NCBI RefSeq assembly: GCF_004917075.1
Contig: NZ_SSYB01000005.1
Span: 124,001 to 188,000, forward strand
Length of the DNA stretch: 64,000 nt
Reading direction: 5' to 3'
Origin: Geomonas edaphica
GTDB taxonomy: Bacteria; Desulfobacterota; Desulfuromonadia; Geobacterales; Geobacteraceae
The notes beneath the pieces are model-generated. The model was not told the DNA's origin. It ran no database searches and was given only the letters and a program-made list of their open reading frames with translations. The position numbers and the translations under genes were made by a program. Shown here in pieces: positions 17,394 through 24,549 of the stretch. The stretch's first letter is position 1. Each line of letters opens with the position of its first letter.

Positions 17394-17927
17394 TCATAAA
17401 GATTTCTTAGAATCCAGAGAAACCTGCTCCACCTCCCGCATCACTTCCTTAACCGTCGCCTTCCCCTGCTTGATCTCCTCCACCTTCTCAGGTGCTTCCT
17501 TAGCGATATTGATGATGTCTTGGACCTTCCGCTCGCTGATCCCTATGGCATCGGCCACGATCTTGCGGGTGGTGGGGGCGCGATCAAGAGGTGTTTGCTC
17601 GTCACCAGCTTGTGTACGTTTGGTCACAAGCTGGCCCGTACCGTCGCGTTCGGCACTGGCCGCTCTCTCAATACCCGCCTCCCGCTGCCTCTCCTTCGCC
17701 TCTGCCTGCTTCAGCGGAATCATGTCGAACGCGACGGCGCTCTTCTGATCGTCGGTGAGGTGTCGACGGTGGAGGTTCAGGCCTATCACGAAGTCGACCA
17801 GGGAGCCTTCCCCGTCCCAGTTGCGGAAGGTGGGTTCTCTACCTACCTTGAGACAGGCTGTGTAGGGTACGTGGGGCGCAGTGTAGGCTGCAGGGGGAGG
17901 GGATACGGCAAAGCCGCGCTCGGTCAT
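17394..17927 (-). pseudogene. ParB-like DNA-binding protein, 5'-truncated
   Basis: The frame encodes 177 residues. From about residue 25 it matches the middle of ParB-like proteins of plasmids and mobile elements (ACLKVGREPTFRNWDG, FVIGLNLHRRHLTDDQK), including a helix-turn-helix-like ADAIGISERKVQDIINIAK. The N-terminal ParB nuclease/partner-binding half that normally precedes this is missing. The first 25 or so codons instead read through the hairpin repeat at 17908-17943, and there is no ribosome-binding site at the ATG. It is therefore most likely a decayed gene, although a short DNA-binding product cannot be excluded. Confidence 0.6.
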
Positions 17928-17943
17928 TCTGGCGCGGCTTTGC
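17908..17943. terminator. Strong hairpin, second copy of the element's repeat stem
   Basis: GCAAAGCCGCGC and GCGCGGCTTTGC pair around a short loop containing CGGTCATTCT. The stem shares AAAGCCGCGCTCGGT with the hairpin at 16574-16608. It lies in the 5' end of the truncated ParB-like frame and could end transcripts started at the promoter at 18064-18092. Confidence 0.55.
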
Positions 17944-18063
17944 GTGTTTCAGTGGCTGGGCTTAGCAGGGTAGCTGCTACTCGCAGCAGGAAGGCGGTAG
18001 GGTAGCCGTATGCTTCTCCGGTAGGTGTAGGGATATAGGGTCGTTCCTAACGGAACTTCCCCG
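17944..18063 (-). ncRNA. Candidate small RNA or structured leader behind a consensus promoter
   Basis: Transcription from the perfect promoter at 18064-18092 would run leftward through about 110 bases without a plausible ORF. This stretch holds hairpins (GTTCC-GTTAG-GAAC and CTGCTGCGAGTAGCAG) and ends in the strong stem at 17908-17943. This is the layout of a short RNA gene or an attenuator leader. The evidence is only promoter plus structure; no known RNA family is recognised. Confidence 0.4.
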
Positions 18064-18092
18064 ATTATACCCCGGATTTTAATGAATGTCAA
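18064..18092 (-). promoter_or_regulatory. Perfect sigma-70 consensus promoter
   Basis: On the minus strand, TTGACA (18092-18087) and TATAAT (18069-18064) are separated by exactly 17 bases. It points toward the structured region and the truncated ParB-like frame. Confidence 0.8.
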
Positions 18093-18149
18093 GTAAATTC
18101 TAATGAAGCCCCCAAAATGCCCCCTGTCGGTTTTGCCCATACCTCCCGC

Positions 18150-18232
18150 CTGCCTTGGCGGGAGATCGTCCCTTGTAGAGCCTCCTGGTGCGTCTCAGAT
18201 AGCAAAAGGGCCGGTGATTACCCCTGGCCCTC
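18150..18232 (-). terminator. Hairpins downstream of the serine recombinase
   Basis: On the minus strand, AGGGCC ... GGCCCT (18207-18232) is followed by TTTTGC and probably terminates the recombinase transcript. A second perfect stem, CTCCCGCC/GGCGGGAG, lies further downstream at about 18150-18171. Confidence 0.5.
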
Positions 18233-18236
18233 AATC

Positions 18237-18815
18237 CTACTTGCCTGCTTTGTGCTCCTTGGCGATCCGGTAGACGGAGGCAACCCCGATACCCAGCTCT
18301 GTAGCAACCGCCTCCTTTGTCTTACCCTGGCCCAAGAGTGCCATCACCTCCGCGCTCTTCGCTTTGGCGGTAGGCTTGCGCCCCAGGTACTTCCCGGCCT
18401 CCTTCGCCTTGGCGATCCCGTCGGCCTGCCGCTCCAACATCATCTCCCGCTCAAACGTAGCGATAGCGCCAAGCATGGTCAACATGAGCTTGCCGGTGGG
18501 GGTGCTGGTGTCCAGGTCGATGTTCAGCACCCGGAGTGCAACGCCCTTCTTGTTAAGCATCTCCACGATGGAGAGAAGGTGCGCGGTGCTCCTGGCGATC
18601 CTGTCGAGCTTGCAGGCAACCACTGTGTCACCCTCTCGCACGTAGTCCAGGAGGGCGGCAAGCTCAACACGTTCAGCATCGGCACCACTCGCCTTCTCAG
18701 CATACACCTTGTCTACTCCTAGTGCTTTGAGCTGGTCGAGTTGCACGTCTAACTTCTGGTCCGTCGAACTTACCCTGGCGTATCCGATCACCTGACCCTT
18801 CTTGTGCTTTTCCAT
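18237..18815 (-). CDS. Serine recombinase (resolvase/invertase family)
   Basis: 192 residues from the ATG at 18815, chosen because GAGGAGG lies seven bases upstream; the in-frame start at 18872 has no such signal. The N-terminal catalytic domain has the nucleophile serine in YARVSSTDQ, the Arg/Asp segment KLDRIARS and the FEREMMLERQADGI dimerisation/E-helix region. A C-terminal helix-turn-helix (VATELGIGVASVYRIAKEH) binds DNA. The size and layout are those of Tn3-type resolvases and Pin-like invertases. It probably resolves multimers of the element or inverts a segment. An inverted repeat at 18853-18874 is a likely binding site and autoregulatory operator. Confidence 0.88.
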   Translation of the reverse strand: MEKHKKGQVIGYARVSSTDQKLDVQLDQLKALGVDKVYAEKASGADAERVELAALLDYVREGDTVVACKLDRIARSTAHLLSIVEMLNKKGVALRVLNIDLDTSTPTGKLMLTMLGAIATFEREMMLERQADGIAKAKEAGKYLGRKPTAKAKSAEVMALLGQGKTKEAVATELGIGVASVYRIAKEHKAGK

Positions 18816-18852
18816 CTTGCCCCTCCTCGTACTATCAATGACGTTTAAAATG

Positions 18853-18910
18853 TTTTGATAATATACGATCAAAATGCCAAGGTCAATCCTATTGATAGGT
18901 GGTTTTGATA
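18853..18910. promoter_or_regulatory. Putative resolvase binding site (res-like inverted repeats)
   Basis: TTTTGAT (18853-18859) and ATCAAAA (18868-18874) form an inverted repeat of the size of a resolvase subsite. Next to it are CCTATTGATAGG (18887-18898) and another TTTTGATA. All lie directly upstream of the recombinase start. Confidence 0.5.
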
Positions 18911-19033
18911 TTTTTTGAGCCTATCACGGGAGCACGCCCTATTGATGCTCCGCCCGGTTAATGTTTGGGCAGTTTATGACACCCCCGCTCCAAGGCACAG
19001 TGCCTAGACAGCTGTTTGCGTTACTTTTTCGGG

Positions 19034-19062
19034 TTTACATTTTTCAAATAAGGGAGTATGAA
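19034..19062 (+). promoter_or_regulatory. Sigma-70-type promoter for the YodC-like gene
   Basis: TTTACA (19034-19039), a 17-base spacer and TATGAA (19057-19062), about 38 bases before the ATG at 19100. Confidence 0.5.
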
Positions 19063-19099
19063 TGGGCATCTACTTATGAATATCTAAAAAGGAGTCACC

Positions 19100-19273
19100 A
19101 TGGAACAGTTCAATGTGGGTGAAACGGTGCAGCTTGTATCAGATGGTCCAGTAATGACAATATCCGTTGTCTTTGACAATAATACTGTTCGATGCCAGTG
19201 GTTTGCCGGGAAAAAACTAGAATCTGGTAACTTCCCGTGTGTCTCTCTCAGGAAAATTGTTCTCGACAAATAA
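19100..19273 (+). CDS. YodC/DUF2158 family small protein
   Basis: 57 residues with AAAAAGGAG before the ATG. The sequence FNVGETVQLVSDGPVMTI, a VRCQWFAG segment and the closing LRKIVL follow the DUF2158/YodC pattern, a small beta-barrel-like domain in which a CxWF motif is characteristic. The family's molecular function is unknown. Members occur frequently on mobile elements and near restriction or stress genes. It is the first gene of a rightward pair with the DUF6953-like gene. Confidence 0.78.
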   Translation: MEQFNVGETVQLVSDGPVMTISVVFDNNTVRCQWFAGKKLESGNFPCVSLRKIVLDK

Positions 19274-19300
19274 GAACGTAAAGGGCACGGAGACAGGCTT

Positions 19301-19564
19301 ATGACACCTAAAGATGTTGCAGAATGGATGCTTGCTGAGTTCAAGAAAAGTAACGAACTATATCAAGAAGATGCTGTTGATCAAATTGAGAGAAAGTTCG
19401 GACAAGACTTTGTTTGTGAAAACCAGAGTGGCAATACGGTAATTCACCCCAAGGTCTTAAAAGAGTTCAGGAAACTGACTGAAGGCCAAGTAATGTGGGA
19501 AGGTGGAGACCGTTACTGGCGACTGAGACAAAAAGGTGACCCAGCAGGGAGGAAAGCAGACTAG
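19301..19564 (+). CDS. DUF6953-like small protein
   Basis: 87 residues. The pattern DVAEWMLAEFKKSNELYQEDAV, then KVLKEFRKLTEGQVMWEGGDRYWRLR matches, from memory, a family annotated DUF6953 found scattered on bacterial chromosomes and mobile elements. It is soluble, with no known activity. It follows the YodC-like gene by 27 bases and is closed by the strong terminator at 19607-19642. Confidence 0.65.
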   Translation: MTPKDVAEWMLAEFKKSNELYQEDAVDQIERKFGQDFVCENQSGNTVIHPKVLKEFRKLTEGQVMWEGGDRYWRLRQKGDPAGRKAD

Positions 19565-19606
19565 AAGGATACGACATCATCTCAGGACAAATGCTGGAAG
19601 GATGAA

Positions 19607-19642
19607 AGAAGGGCCGCTCCCTGATCTAGGAGCGGCCCTTCT
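19607..19642. terminator. Bidirectional hairpin terminator
   Basis: AGAAGGGCCGCTCC and GGAGCGGCCCTTCT form a perfect 14-base-pair stem around CTGATCTA. It separates the rightward DUF6953-like gene from leftward genes. Confidence 0.8.
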
Positions 19643-19647
19643 GATTT

Positions 19648-19791
19648 CTATGGCTTCATCAGCAGCAGGTACACCTGCAAGCTGATACAGCTAAGGTTGA
19701 ACACCCCGACCACATGCCGACTGCGACGGTAAAACCAGACCGCAGCGCAGGCGTGAATCAAGATCAACACCCCGAAGAACAGTAAGTGCAT
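19648..19791 (-). CDS. Possible small membrane protein (47 residues)
   Basis: A 48-codon minus-strand frame encodes a strongly hydrophobic N-terminus (MHLLFFGVLILIHACAAVWF), a short basic turn (YRRSRH) and a second hydrophobic stretch (CISLQVYLLLM), a helical-hairpin pattern. The upstream sequence GGGGG is only a weak ribosome-binding site. It lies downstream of the integrase on the same strand and ends at the terminator hairpin. Confidence 0.4.
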   Translation of the reverse strand: MHLLFFGVLILIHACAAVWFYRRSRHVVGVFNLSCISLQVYLLLMKP

Positions 19792-19964
19792 TTTACCCCC
19801 AGGCCTGCCCCTCCCCCCCGCCCCTAAAGTCCCTCTACAAGCGATCCTCAGAGGTGGGGGCGGGGGTCAAAATGAGATCGACTTCCAAAAAGCGCTACCC
19901 CCTGCGCTCACCCAAGAAAGGTGACATCAATCTTATATAAGTAGGCTGATCGGTAACCGGCGTC
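19792..19964. other. Gap between the small membrane ORF and integrase
   Basis: No gene seen. A long C-rich run (about 19796-19826) is followed by GTGGGGGCGGGGG (about 19854), which may form structure downstream of the integrase. Confidence 0.35.
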
Positions 19965-21530
19965 TCAAGACGCGCCGTGCTTCGTTCCCTTCCGAGCTTT
20001 GGTGCCGTCAGAGGGATACAGATACGCAAGCTCTTGCTGTAGGTCTTGCTTGATGGAGGCAAAGTCAAGCTCATAGACGATTTTTTCGATGCTCTCTTTG
20101 TACATCGGCATATCATCTAAGAGCTGGTGCAGGTATACCGTGTCCATCCCTACCTTTACATGACCCATCAAAGTCCTTCTGACTGAATCCTCAGCCCTTC
20201 CATGCAGCTTAATGTCGAATGTAGACCTGCACCCGTGGAATGTTTTGCTTCTAGGAATAGTCTTAATCCCAGTTTCATACAGGATTTTATTATACCTAGT
20301 TCTGTAATTTGAAATGTCAACTGGAAAAATCTTTTTTTCCTGCTTGTTGGCAAAATCCAAAAAGCCAAGTTCGATCAGCTTGCTATGAACAGGTACCATC
20401 CTGATGCTTGCAACGTTCTCTTTGGTGAGTTGTGTGAAGTCAAAATATTGGATACCTCTGACGGAATGTATTTCATTCTTGGTAAAAGAGGTTTGTTCTG
20501 TAGCTCTAAACCCAGTGTAAAGAAACATCAAAATGAGATAAGTTAGCTCAAGTTGGCTTTGACGATCACTCATCTTGCTTGGCTTGTTGTTTGTGACATA
20601 GCTGAAAAACTTGTTCAGCTCGTCAAAAGAGTATGGGATGTTGGCCGTTTTAATTTTTTCCCTGCCAAACTTCTTGGGGGCCACGATAGTGGGTGTCCTG
20701 TCGATATAGTTGAACTCCTTCAGGAAGGTGAAGAAGAACCCGAGGTACCGAAGCCTTGTAGCAGCAGAAGATTTGACTAGGCCTTTTTTACCGCCCTTTC
20801 CTTCCATCATGAAGAGCGTGAGTTGCTTGTAATCCAAGTCCAGCAGAGAGTTTATTGGGACATCCTTACCACCCAGCCACCGAGTTAGCTGCTTGAGAGC
20901 TTGCTTGTCGCTGTTGAGGGTGGAAGCATCCATTGGCCGGTAGTGTATAGTGTCGGCTGGCGCTTCACGGTGCGCATTGTACAGCCTTATCGCTTCGCTG
21001 AGTAGCAACTGCTCTTGGGGAGGCTGCGCAGGTGCGACAGGCTTAGGTTCCGCAGCAGGCTCCACCCTCTGCGCCGGGGCCAGTATCGCAGGTGGCACTT
21101 GTACACTCTGCACCCCCACGAACTCCCATTCATCTTGCTCAGTCAGCTTCCACCCCTCGTCAAGCCGTTCCTGGATCGCAACCAGATCAGGGTGGGGCGT
21201 GATTCCCGTCTCCTGCTCTATAACCCAGCCGGGGCCAAAACTGTGAGTAGTCGTTGCGTTGATGTGGGTTTGGCAGCCAGGGTGCAAACGGCGGAAAATG
21301 GCTACGGCCTCGGTTGTGATAGTTGGCGGGGTGTACATTCGTTTACCTCTGAGTTCACGGAACTGCTCCTGGATGTCTGCCAGCGCCGGGTACAGCAGTT
21401 TCCGTGCGTCGGCTAGGCAGCGGGTCCGCAGGCTTCGCTTAATCTCGCGTGTTCGGAAGTAGAGTTGTAAGTCGGGAGGGACTACCAGACGGAGGTAGTA
21501 GGTACGGTTGATTTTGGTCAGATAGGTCAC
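19965..21530 (-). CDS. Tyrosine-type site-specific integrase
   Basis: 521 residues. The N-terminus (LTKINRTYYLRLVVPPDL, then REIKRSLRT) is the arm-type-binding-like region common in long phage and island integrases, followed by a SAM-like core-binding part. The catalytic residues are visible in order: Arg in YTGFRATEQ, His and Arg in FHGCRSTFD, His in LMGHVKVGMD, and Tyr in DTVYLHQL. It would recombine the 12-bp core at the mgtA promoter/M-box junction. The gene lies about 110 bases inside the right end and points inward, the usual placement. Palindromic TTTGTACAAA upstream of the start may couple expression to arm binding. Confidence 0.92.
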   Translation of the reverse strand: MTYLTKINRTYYLRLVVPPDLQLYFRTREIKRSLRTRCLADARKLLYPALADIQEQFRELRGKRMYTPPTITTEAVAIFRRLHPGCQTHINATTTHSFGPGWVIEQETGITPHPDLVAIQERLDEGWKLTEQDEWEFVGVQSVQVPPAILAPAQRVEPAAEPKPVAPAQPPQEQLLLSEAIRLYNAHREAPADTIHYRPMDASTLNSDKQALKQLTRWLGGKDVPINSLLDLDYKQLTLFMMEGKGGKKGLVKSSAATRLRYLGFFFTFLKEFNYIDRTPTIVAPKKFGREKIKTANIPYSFDELNKFFSYVTNNKPSKMSDRQSQLELTYLILMFLYTGFRATEQTSFTKNEIHSVRGIQYFDFTQLTKENVASIRMVPVHSKLIELGFLDFANKQEKKIFPVDISNYRTRYNKILYETGIKTIPRSKTFHGCRSTFDIKLHGRAEDSVRRTLMGHVKVGMDTVYLHQLLDDMPMYKESIEKIVYELDFASIKQDLQQELAYLYPSDGTKARKGTKHGAS

Positions 21531-21546
21531 GATCCGTATTCCTCAC

Positions 21547-21567
21547 TTTGTACAAAGTTTTGTACCA
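21547..21567 (+). other. Putative integrase arm-type sites, right end
   Basis: TTTGTACAA (21547-21555) and TTTGTACCA (21559-21567), same orientation as the left-end motifs. They overlap the integrase 5' region, so binding could also repress the gene. Confidence 0.5.
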
Positions 21568-21642
21568 AGCCAGGAATTGGAGCTGAATCACCGTTTCGAC
21601 CCTCAATGATTCCGCGTGGTTAGGAAGGAAAAAATTCTATTC

Positions 21643-21654
21643 TAACGAGGAACT
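21643..21654. repeat. Putative att core, right
   Basis: TAACGAGGAACT, an exact copy of 12671-12682. Element DNA lies to the left; the probable original mgtA/M-box promoter lies directly to the right. Confidence 0.75.
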
Positions 21655-21661
21655 CTGTCTG

Positions 21662-21688
21662 TTTATACCCTGTCGGGAAAATTGTCAA
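21662..21688 (-). promoter_or_regulatory. Stranded sigma-70 promoter, probably the original mgtA/M-box promoter
   Basis: On the minus strand TTGACA (21688-21683) and TATAAA (21667-21662), with a short 15-base spacer, are followed seven bases later by AGTTCCTCGTTA, the att core. Joined to the left flank, transcription would start next to the M-box P1 helix. In the present arrangement it fires into the end of the element, toward the integrase gene. Confidence 0.7.
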
Positions 21689-21779
21689 CCCGTTATCGTC
21701 GGGGATGGCGACAGTTACCGCCTTTCACCCAGAGGGGTCCGGTTGCAGCCCGTGTCCACTATCGCTGAGAACGGTGGCC

Positions 21780-21928
21780 TTAAAGCTCCCCCCTTCGCAA
21801 AGGGGGGACGGGGGGGATTTGCTTTTCATCTCTGGCTCTAATCGATTGAACACTCAGACCAAGGCAAATCCCCCCTTGCCCCCCTTCGCAAAGGGGGGGA
21901 CGTGACGCCATGCTCACCGCTTCGAAAC
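21780..21928. repeat. Family A palindromic repeat doublet, short copy
   Basis: CCCCCCTTCGCAAAGGGGGG, then ACGGGGGGGATTTGC, about 50 bases, then GCAAATCCCCCCTTGCC and a second palindrome. This is the reverse complement of the doublet at 3173-3430, including the inner flanks (GGATTTGCTTTTCATC and CAGACCAAGGCAAATCC) and outer flank (GCTCACCGCTTCGAAAC), but lacking about 90 internal bases. No gene lies in 21689-21966. Confidence 0.8.
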
Positions 21929-21966
21929 ATTGCCTGAAGAACCTCCCGGGAGGGGGGCTGGAAGCG

Positions 21967-24549
21967 CTACAGGATCGCCACGAAAACCGTCGCCGCGGCG
22001 ACGATCAGGACGCGGTGACCGGCAAGCGCACCGCCGGGGAGACCGTCCTGGCGCTGCAGCTTGCCGAGGATCTTGAGCGAGAAGAGCGCAGCTAACACGA
22101 TGAGCGGGTAGATGAGCAGGCGCAGCGTGCCGAACTCGGGGGTGAGCCGCGCCGCGTCGAGCCGGCCGTCGAGGCCCAGGGCGTCGATCATGAGCGGCAC
22201 GAGTGCAGCGCCCCCCTCGACCAGGGCGCGGAAGAAGATGAGGAAGAGCCCGGCCGCGGCAAGCGGCAGGTAGGCGAGCCCGCTCGTGGTGAAGACCTGG
22301 CGCCACCCGGTTCCGCGCACCGTCGCCGACGCGAGCATGGTGAGGAGGGTGAAGCCGGCTACGATGGCGAGGGCGACCAGGTAATCGGTGACGCTCCAGA
22401 GGGTGCGCGAGAAGATCTCGATGTGGCGGCCGGCGGCGAGCGGGGTCCCCTTCGCGGCGATGACCACGCCGACCAGGGTGGTGCTAAAGAAAGCCTCGCG
22501 CAGGCCGCGCCGGGCGCGGTTGAACCCGCCCCAGGTCGGGTTTCTCAGGTCGAGCTGCATGGAGTGGTGCGGACAGCTTCGCACGCAGTTCAGGCAGAGG
22601 ACGCAATGGTCCGAGCTGTCGACCCCGGAAGGGTGCAGACCCATCGGGCAACCCTTTTCCTTGATGCAGTCGTCGACCCGGCAGCGGCTCAGGCAGACGT
22701 TGTGGTTACTGTGCATCTCAAGGGGGGAGATGCGCGAGACGAGGCTCACGATGCGCCCTAAGGGGCAGAGAAACTTGCACCAGCCGCGGCGCCCGATGAC
22801 GAGGTCGGCGCTTACCGTGGCGCAGAGGATGCCAAAAAGGAGAAGTCCGGTCGCGCCGGCATAGGTGAACATCCCGGTCGCCTGCTCGGCCAGAAGTATC
22901 AGGACGAGCGCCACGAAGGAGAGGGTGGGGCCCCAGCGACGCAACCAGGGGGCCGGGTCGCGCACCACCCGGCTCGACACCCCGATATACTCGCCGATCG
23001 CCTCCATGGGGCAGAAGCTGCACCAGCCGCGGGCAAAGAGAAAGGCGGTGACGAGGAGCGCCGGCCACCCTATGGTCCAGGCGGCGAGGTTCGCCGCGTT
23101 GTTAAGAGGAGGCCCGAAGAGGGTGTAGAGCGTCACCGCCAGAAAGAGCGGCACGGTGACATAGCGCAAAAGGCGCGGGAAGCGCGGGTTGCGCGCGAGG
23201 CGCTCCACCGCCGGGAGGGTGAGGAGGTCGAAGTGCCCGTCGCCGAAGGGGTGCCCCTGCAGGGAGATGTGTTCGGGGTGGATCTCGTCGTCGTTGCACA
23301 CCACCACGGCGCGCGAGACGACCTGGTACAGCTCGCTCGCGTTCAGGGGCCAGTCGTGGTCCACCAGGCGGTTCAGGGCGTCCTGGGAAAGGCGGCGCAC
23401 GTTTTTGTGGTGCTTCGCGTTCAGGGACTTGAGAAGGCTCCTCGCTATGACCGGGATGTCCTTCTTGCGTTCCCTTAGCGGTGCCAACTCCACCGTTTCG
23501 CCCGAGAGCTTCTTGAAGAGGACCGCGTTGAACTTGCCGTTGTCGACCATGGGGGCGAGCGGCTTGCCGCTCGTCGCGATGATGCGCACCTCTCCGCTTC
23601 TAAGCTTCGTCTCGCCGCGGCGCGTGAAGTGGCCGGACTCCATGAACTCGACCAGTTCCTCCTGCACCGCGGGGGTGAGGCAGTCGATGTTTCTGAGGAT
23701 CATGTCGCCGCCGGCGGCAAGCTCGATCATGCCGCGCCGCACCCGGCGCGCGTACATCGCCCCCTCCGGGGCGTGGCCGAAGAGCGCCGCCTCCTGAGCG
23801 AGACCGAGCAGGAGCGAGCTCTGTGCCGCCGATTCGCTCGCGGCGCACTCCTCCCCCAAAACCGGCGGCGGCGCGGCGCAGTCGAGGAAGAGGACGGGGC
23901 GGTTGTCGTCGCTGTGGAAGTGGATCAGGCGGGCGGCCAGGTCCTTCCAGGTGCCGGGCTCGCCTAAGATGAGGACGTGGCTCCTGGTACCGGCCAGGTG
24001 CTCGAGGCGTTTGTTGAGCAGGCGGACCCAGGGGGAGATGCCGGGGAACTCCCCGAATTCCGGAAGGAGCTGCCAGCCGATGATGTTGGTGATCACCTCG
24101 CGGTGCTCGCTCTCCTCGCGCTGGTGGCGGTGCGCCCAGCTCCCGAGCTGCGCCGCGAGGATGCGGCTCATGTTGGCGTAGAGAAGCGGCATGCACTCGA
24201 GGAGCTCCTCGAAGTCCTGCCGGGTGAGCCGTGCCGCCTGCACCTCGGTGATGGCGCGCACGTCGGCGGAGCGCTTCTCGTCGGTCAGGATGGCGCGTTC
24301 GCCGATCACGTTGCCGATCCCCAGTTCGGTGAGGTTCAGGATCTGCCCGGAGCGGTCCAAAAGCTCCACCCGGATGCGCCCCGAGAGGATCACGTAGAGC
24401 TCCATCGCCGGCTCGTTCCTCGAGAGGATGATCTCGTCGGCGGCGAACTGGCGCAGCTCGAGGCGCCCGGCCACTTGGTGCAGTTCTTTCTGCTCCAGTC
24501 CGTTGAAAAGGCGTATCCCCGATATCGTGTCACAACTGATCTGCGCCAT
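21967..24549 (-). CDS. cNMP-binding / degenerate sigma-54 AAA+ / membrane Fe-S fusion protein
   Basis: 860 residues with three parts. Residues about 10-125 form a CRP-type cyclic-nucleotide-binding domain (VILSGRIRVEL, IGERAILTDEKRSADV). Residues about 150-400 resemble the AAA+ domain of sigma-54 activators but are degenerate: GEPGTWKD in place of the P-loop, GAMYAR in place of GAFTGA, and MILRNI in place of the Walker B acidic motif. There is no C-terminal HTH. From about 445 come membrane helices with NapH/NosR-like CxxxCP sites (GWCSFCPMEA, WCKFLCPLGR), then two 4Fe-4S motifs (CLSRCRVDDC; CVLCLNCVRSCP). It is probably an inner-membrane redox protein controlled by a regulatory cytoplasmic module. 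GGAGA precedes the start. Confidence 0.88.
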   Translation of the reverse strand: MAQISCDTISGIRLFNGLEQKELHQVAGRLELRQFAADEIILSRNEPAMELYVILSGRIRVELLDRSGQILNLTELGIGNVIGERAILTDEKRSADVRAITEVQAARLTRQDFEELLECMPLLYANMSRILAAQLGSWAHRHQREESEHREVITNIIGWQLLPEFGEFPGISPWVRLLNKRLEHLAGTRSHVLILGEPGTWKDLAARLIHFHSDDNRPVLFLDCAAPPPVLGEECAASESAAQSSLLLGLAQEAALFGHAPEGAMYARRVRRGMIELAAGGDMILRNIDCLTPAVQEELVEFMESGHFTRRGETKLRSGEVRIIATSGKPLAPMVDNGKFNAVLFKKLSGETVELAPLRERKKDIPVIARSLLKSLNAKHHKNVRRLSQDALNRLVDHDWPLNASELYQVVSRAVVVCNDDEIHPEHISLQGHPFGDGHFDLLTLPAVERLARNPRFPRLLRYVTVPLFLAVTLYTLFGPPLNNAANLAAWTIGWPALLVTAFLFARGWCSFCPMEAIGEYIGVSSRVVRDPAPWLRRWGPTLSFVALVLILLAEQATGMFTYAGATGLLLFGILCATVSADLVIGRRGWCKFLCPLGRIVSLVSRISPLEMHSNHNVCLSRCRVDDCIKEKGCPMGLHPSGVDSSDHCVLCLNCVRSCPHHSMQLDLRNPTWGGFNRARRGLREAFFSTTLVGVVIAAKGTPLAAGRHIEIFSRTLWSVTDYLVALAIVAGFTLLTMLASATVRGTGWRQVFTTSGLAYLPLAAAGLFLIFFRALVEGGAALVPLMIDALGLDGRLDAARLTPEFGTLRLLIYPLIVLAALFSLKILGKLQRQDGLPGGALAGHRVLIVAAATVFVAIL

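Larger units (their letters stand above)
12671..21654. mobile_element. Integrative element (about 9 kb) with tyrosine integrase and Rep_trans initiator
   Basis: The element is bounded by a 12-bp direct repeat, TAACGAGGAACT, at 12671-12682 and 21643-21654. Just inside each end are TTTGTAC-type motifs in the same orientation (12742 and 12754; 21547 and 21559) that may be integrase arm sites. The content is typical of a small mobilizable or replicative element: integrase at one end facing inward, a Rep_trans initiator/relaxase, a serine recombinase and many small unknown ORFs. Base composition is visibly more AT-rich than the flanks. No conjugation ATPase, coupling protein or phage structural gene is seen, so transfer would need a helper. 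The chromosomal target appears to be the promoter/M-box junction of mgtA. Confidence 0.85.
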
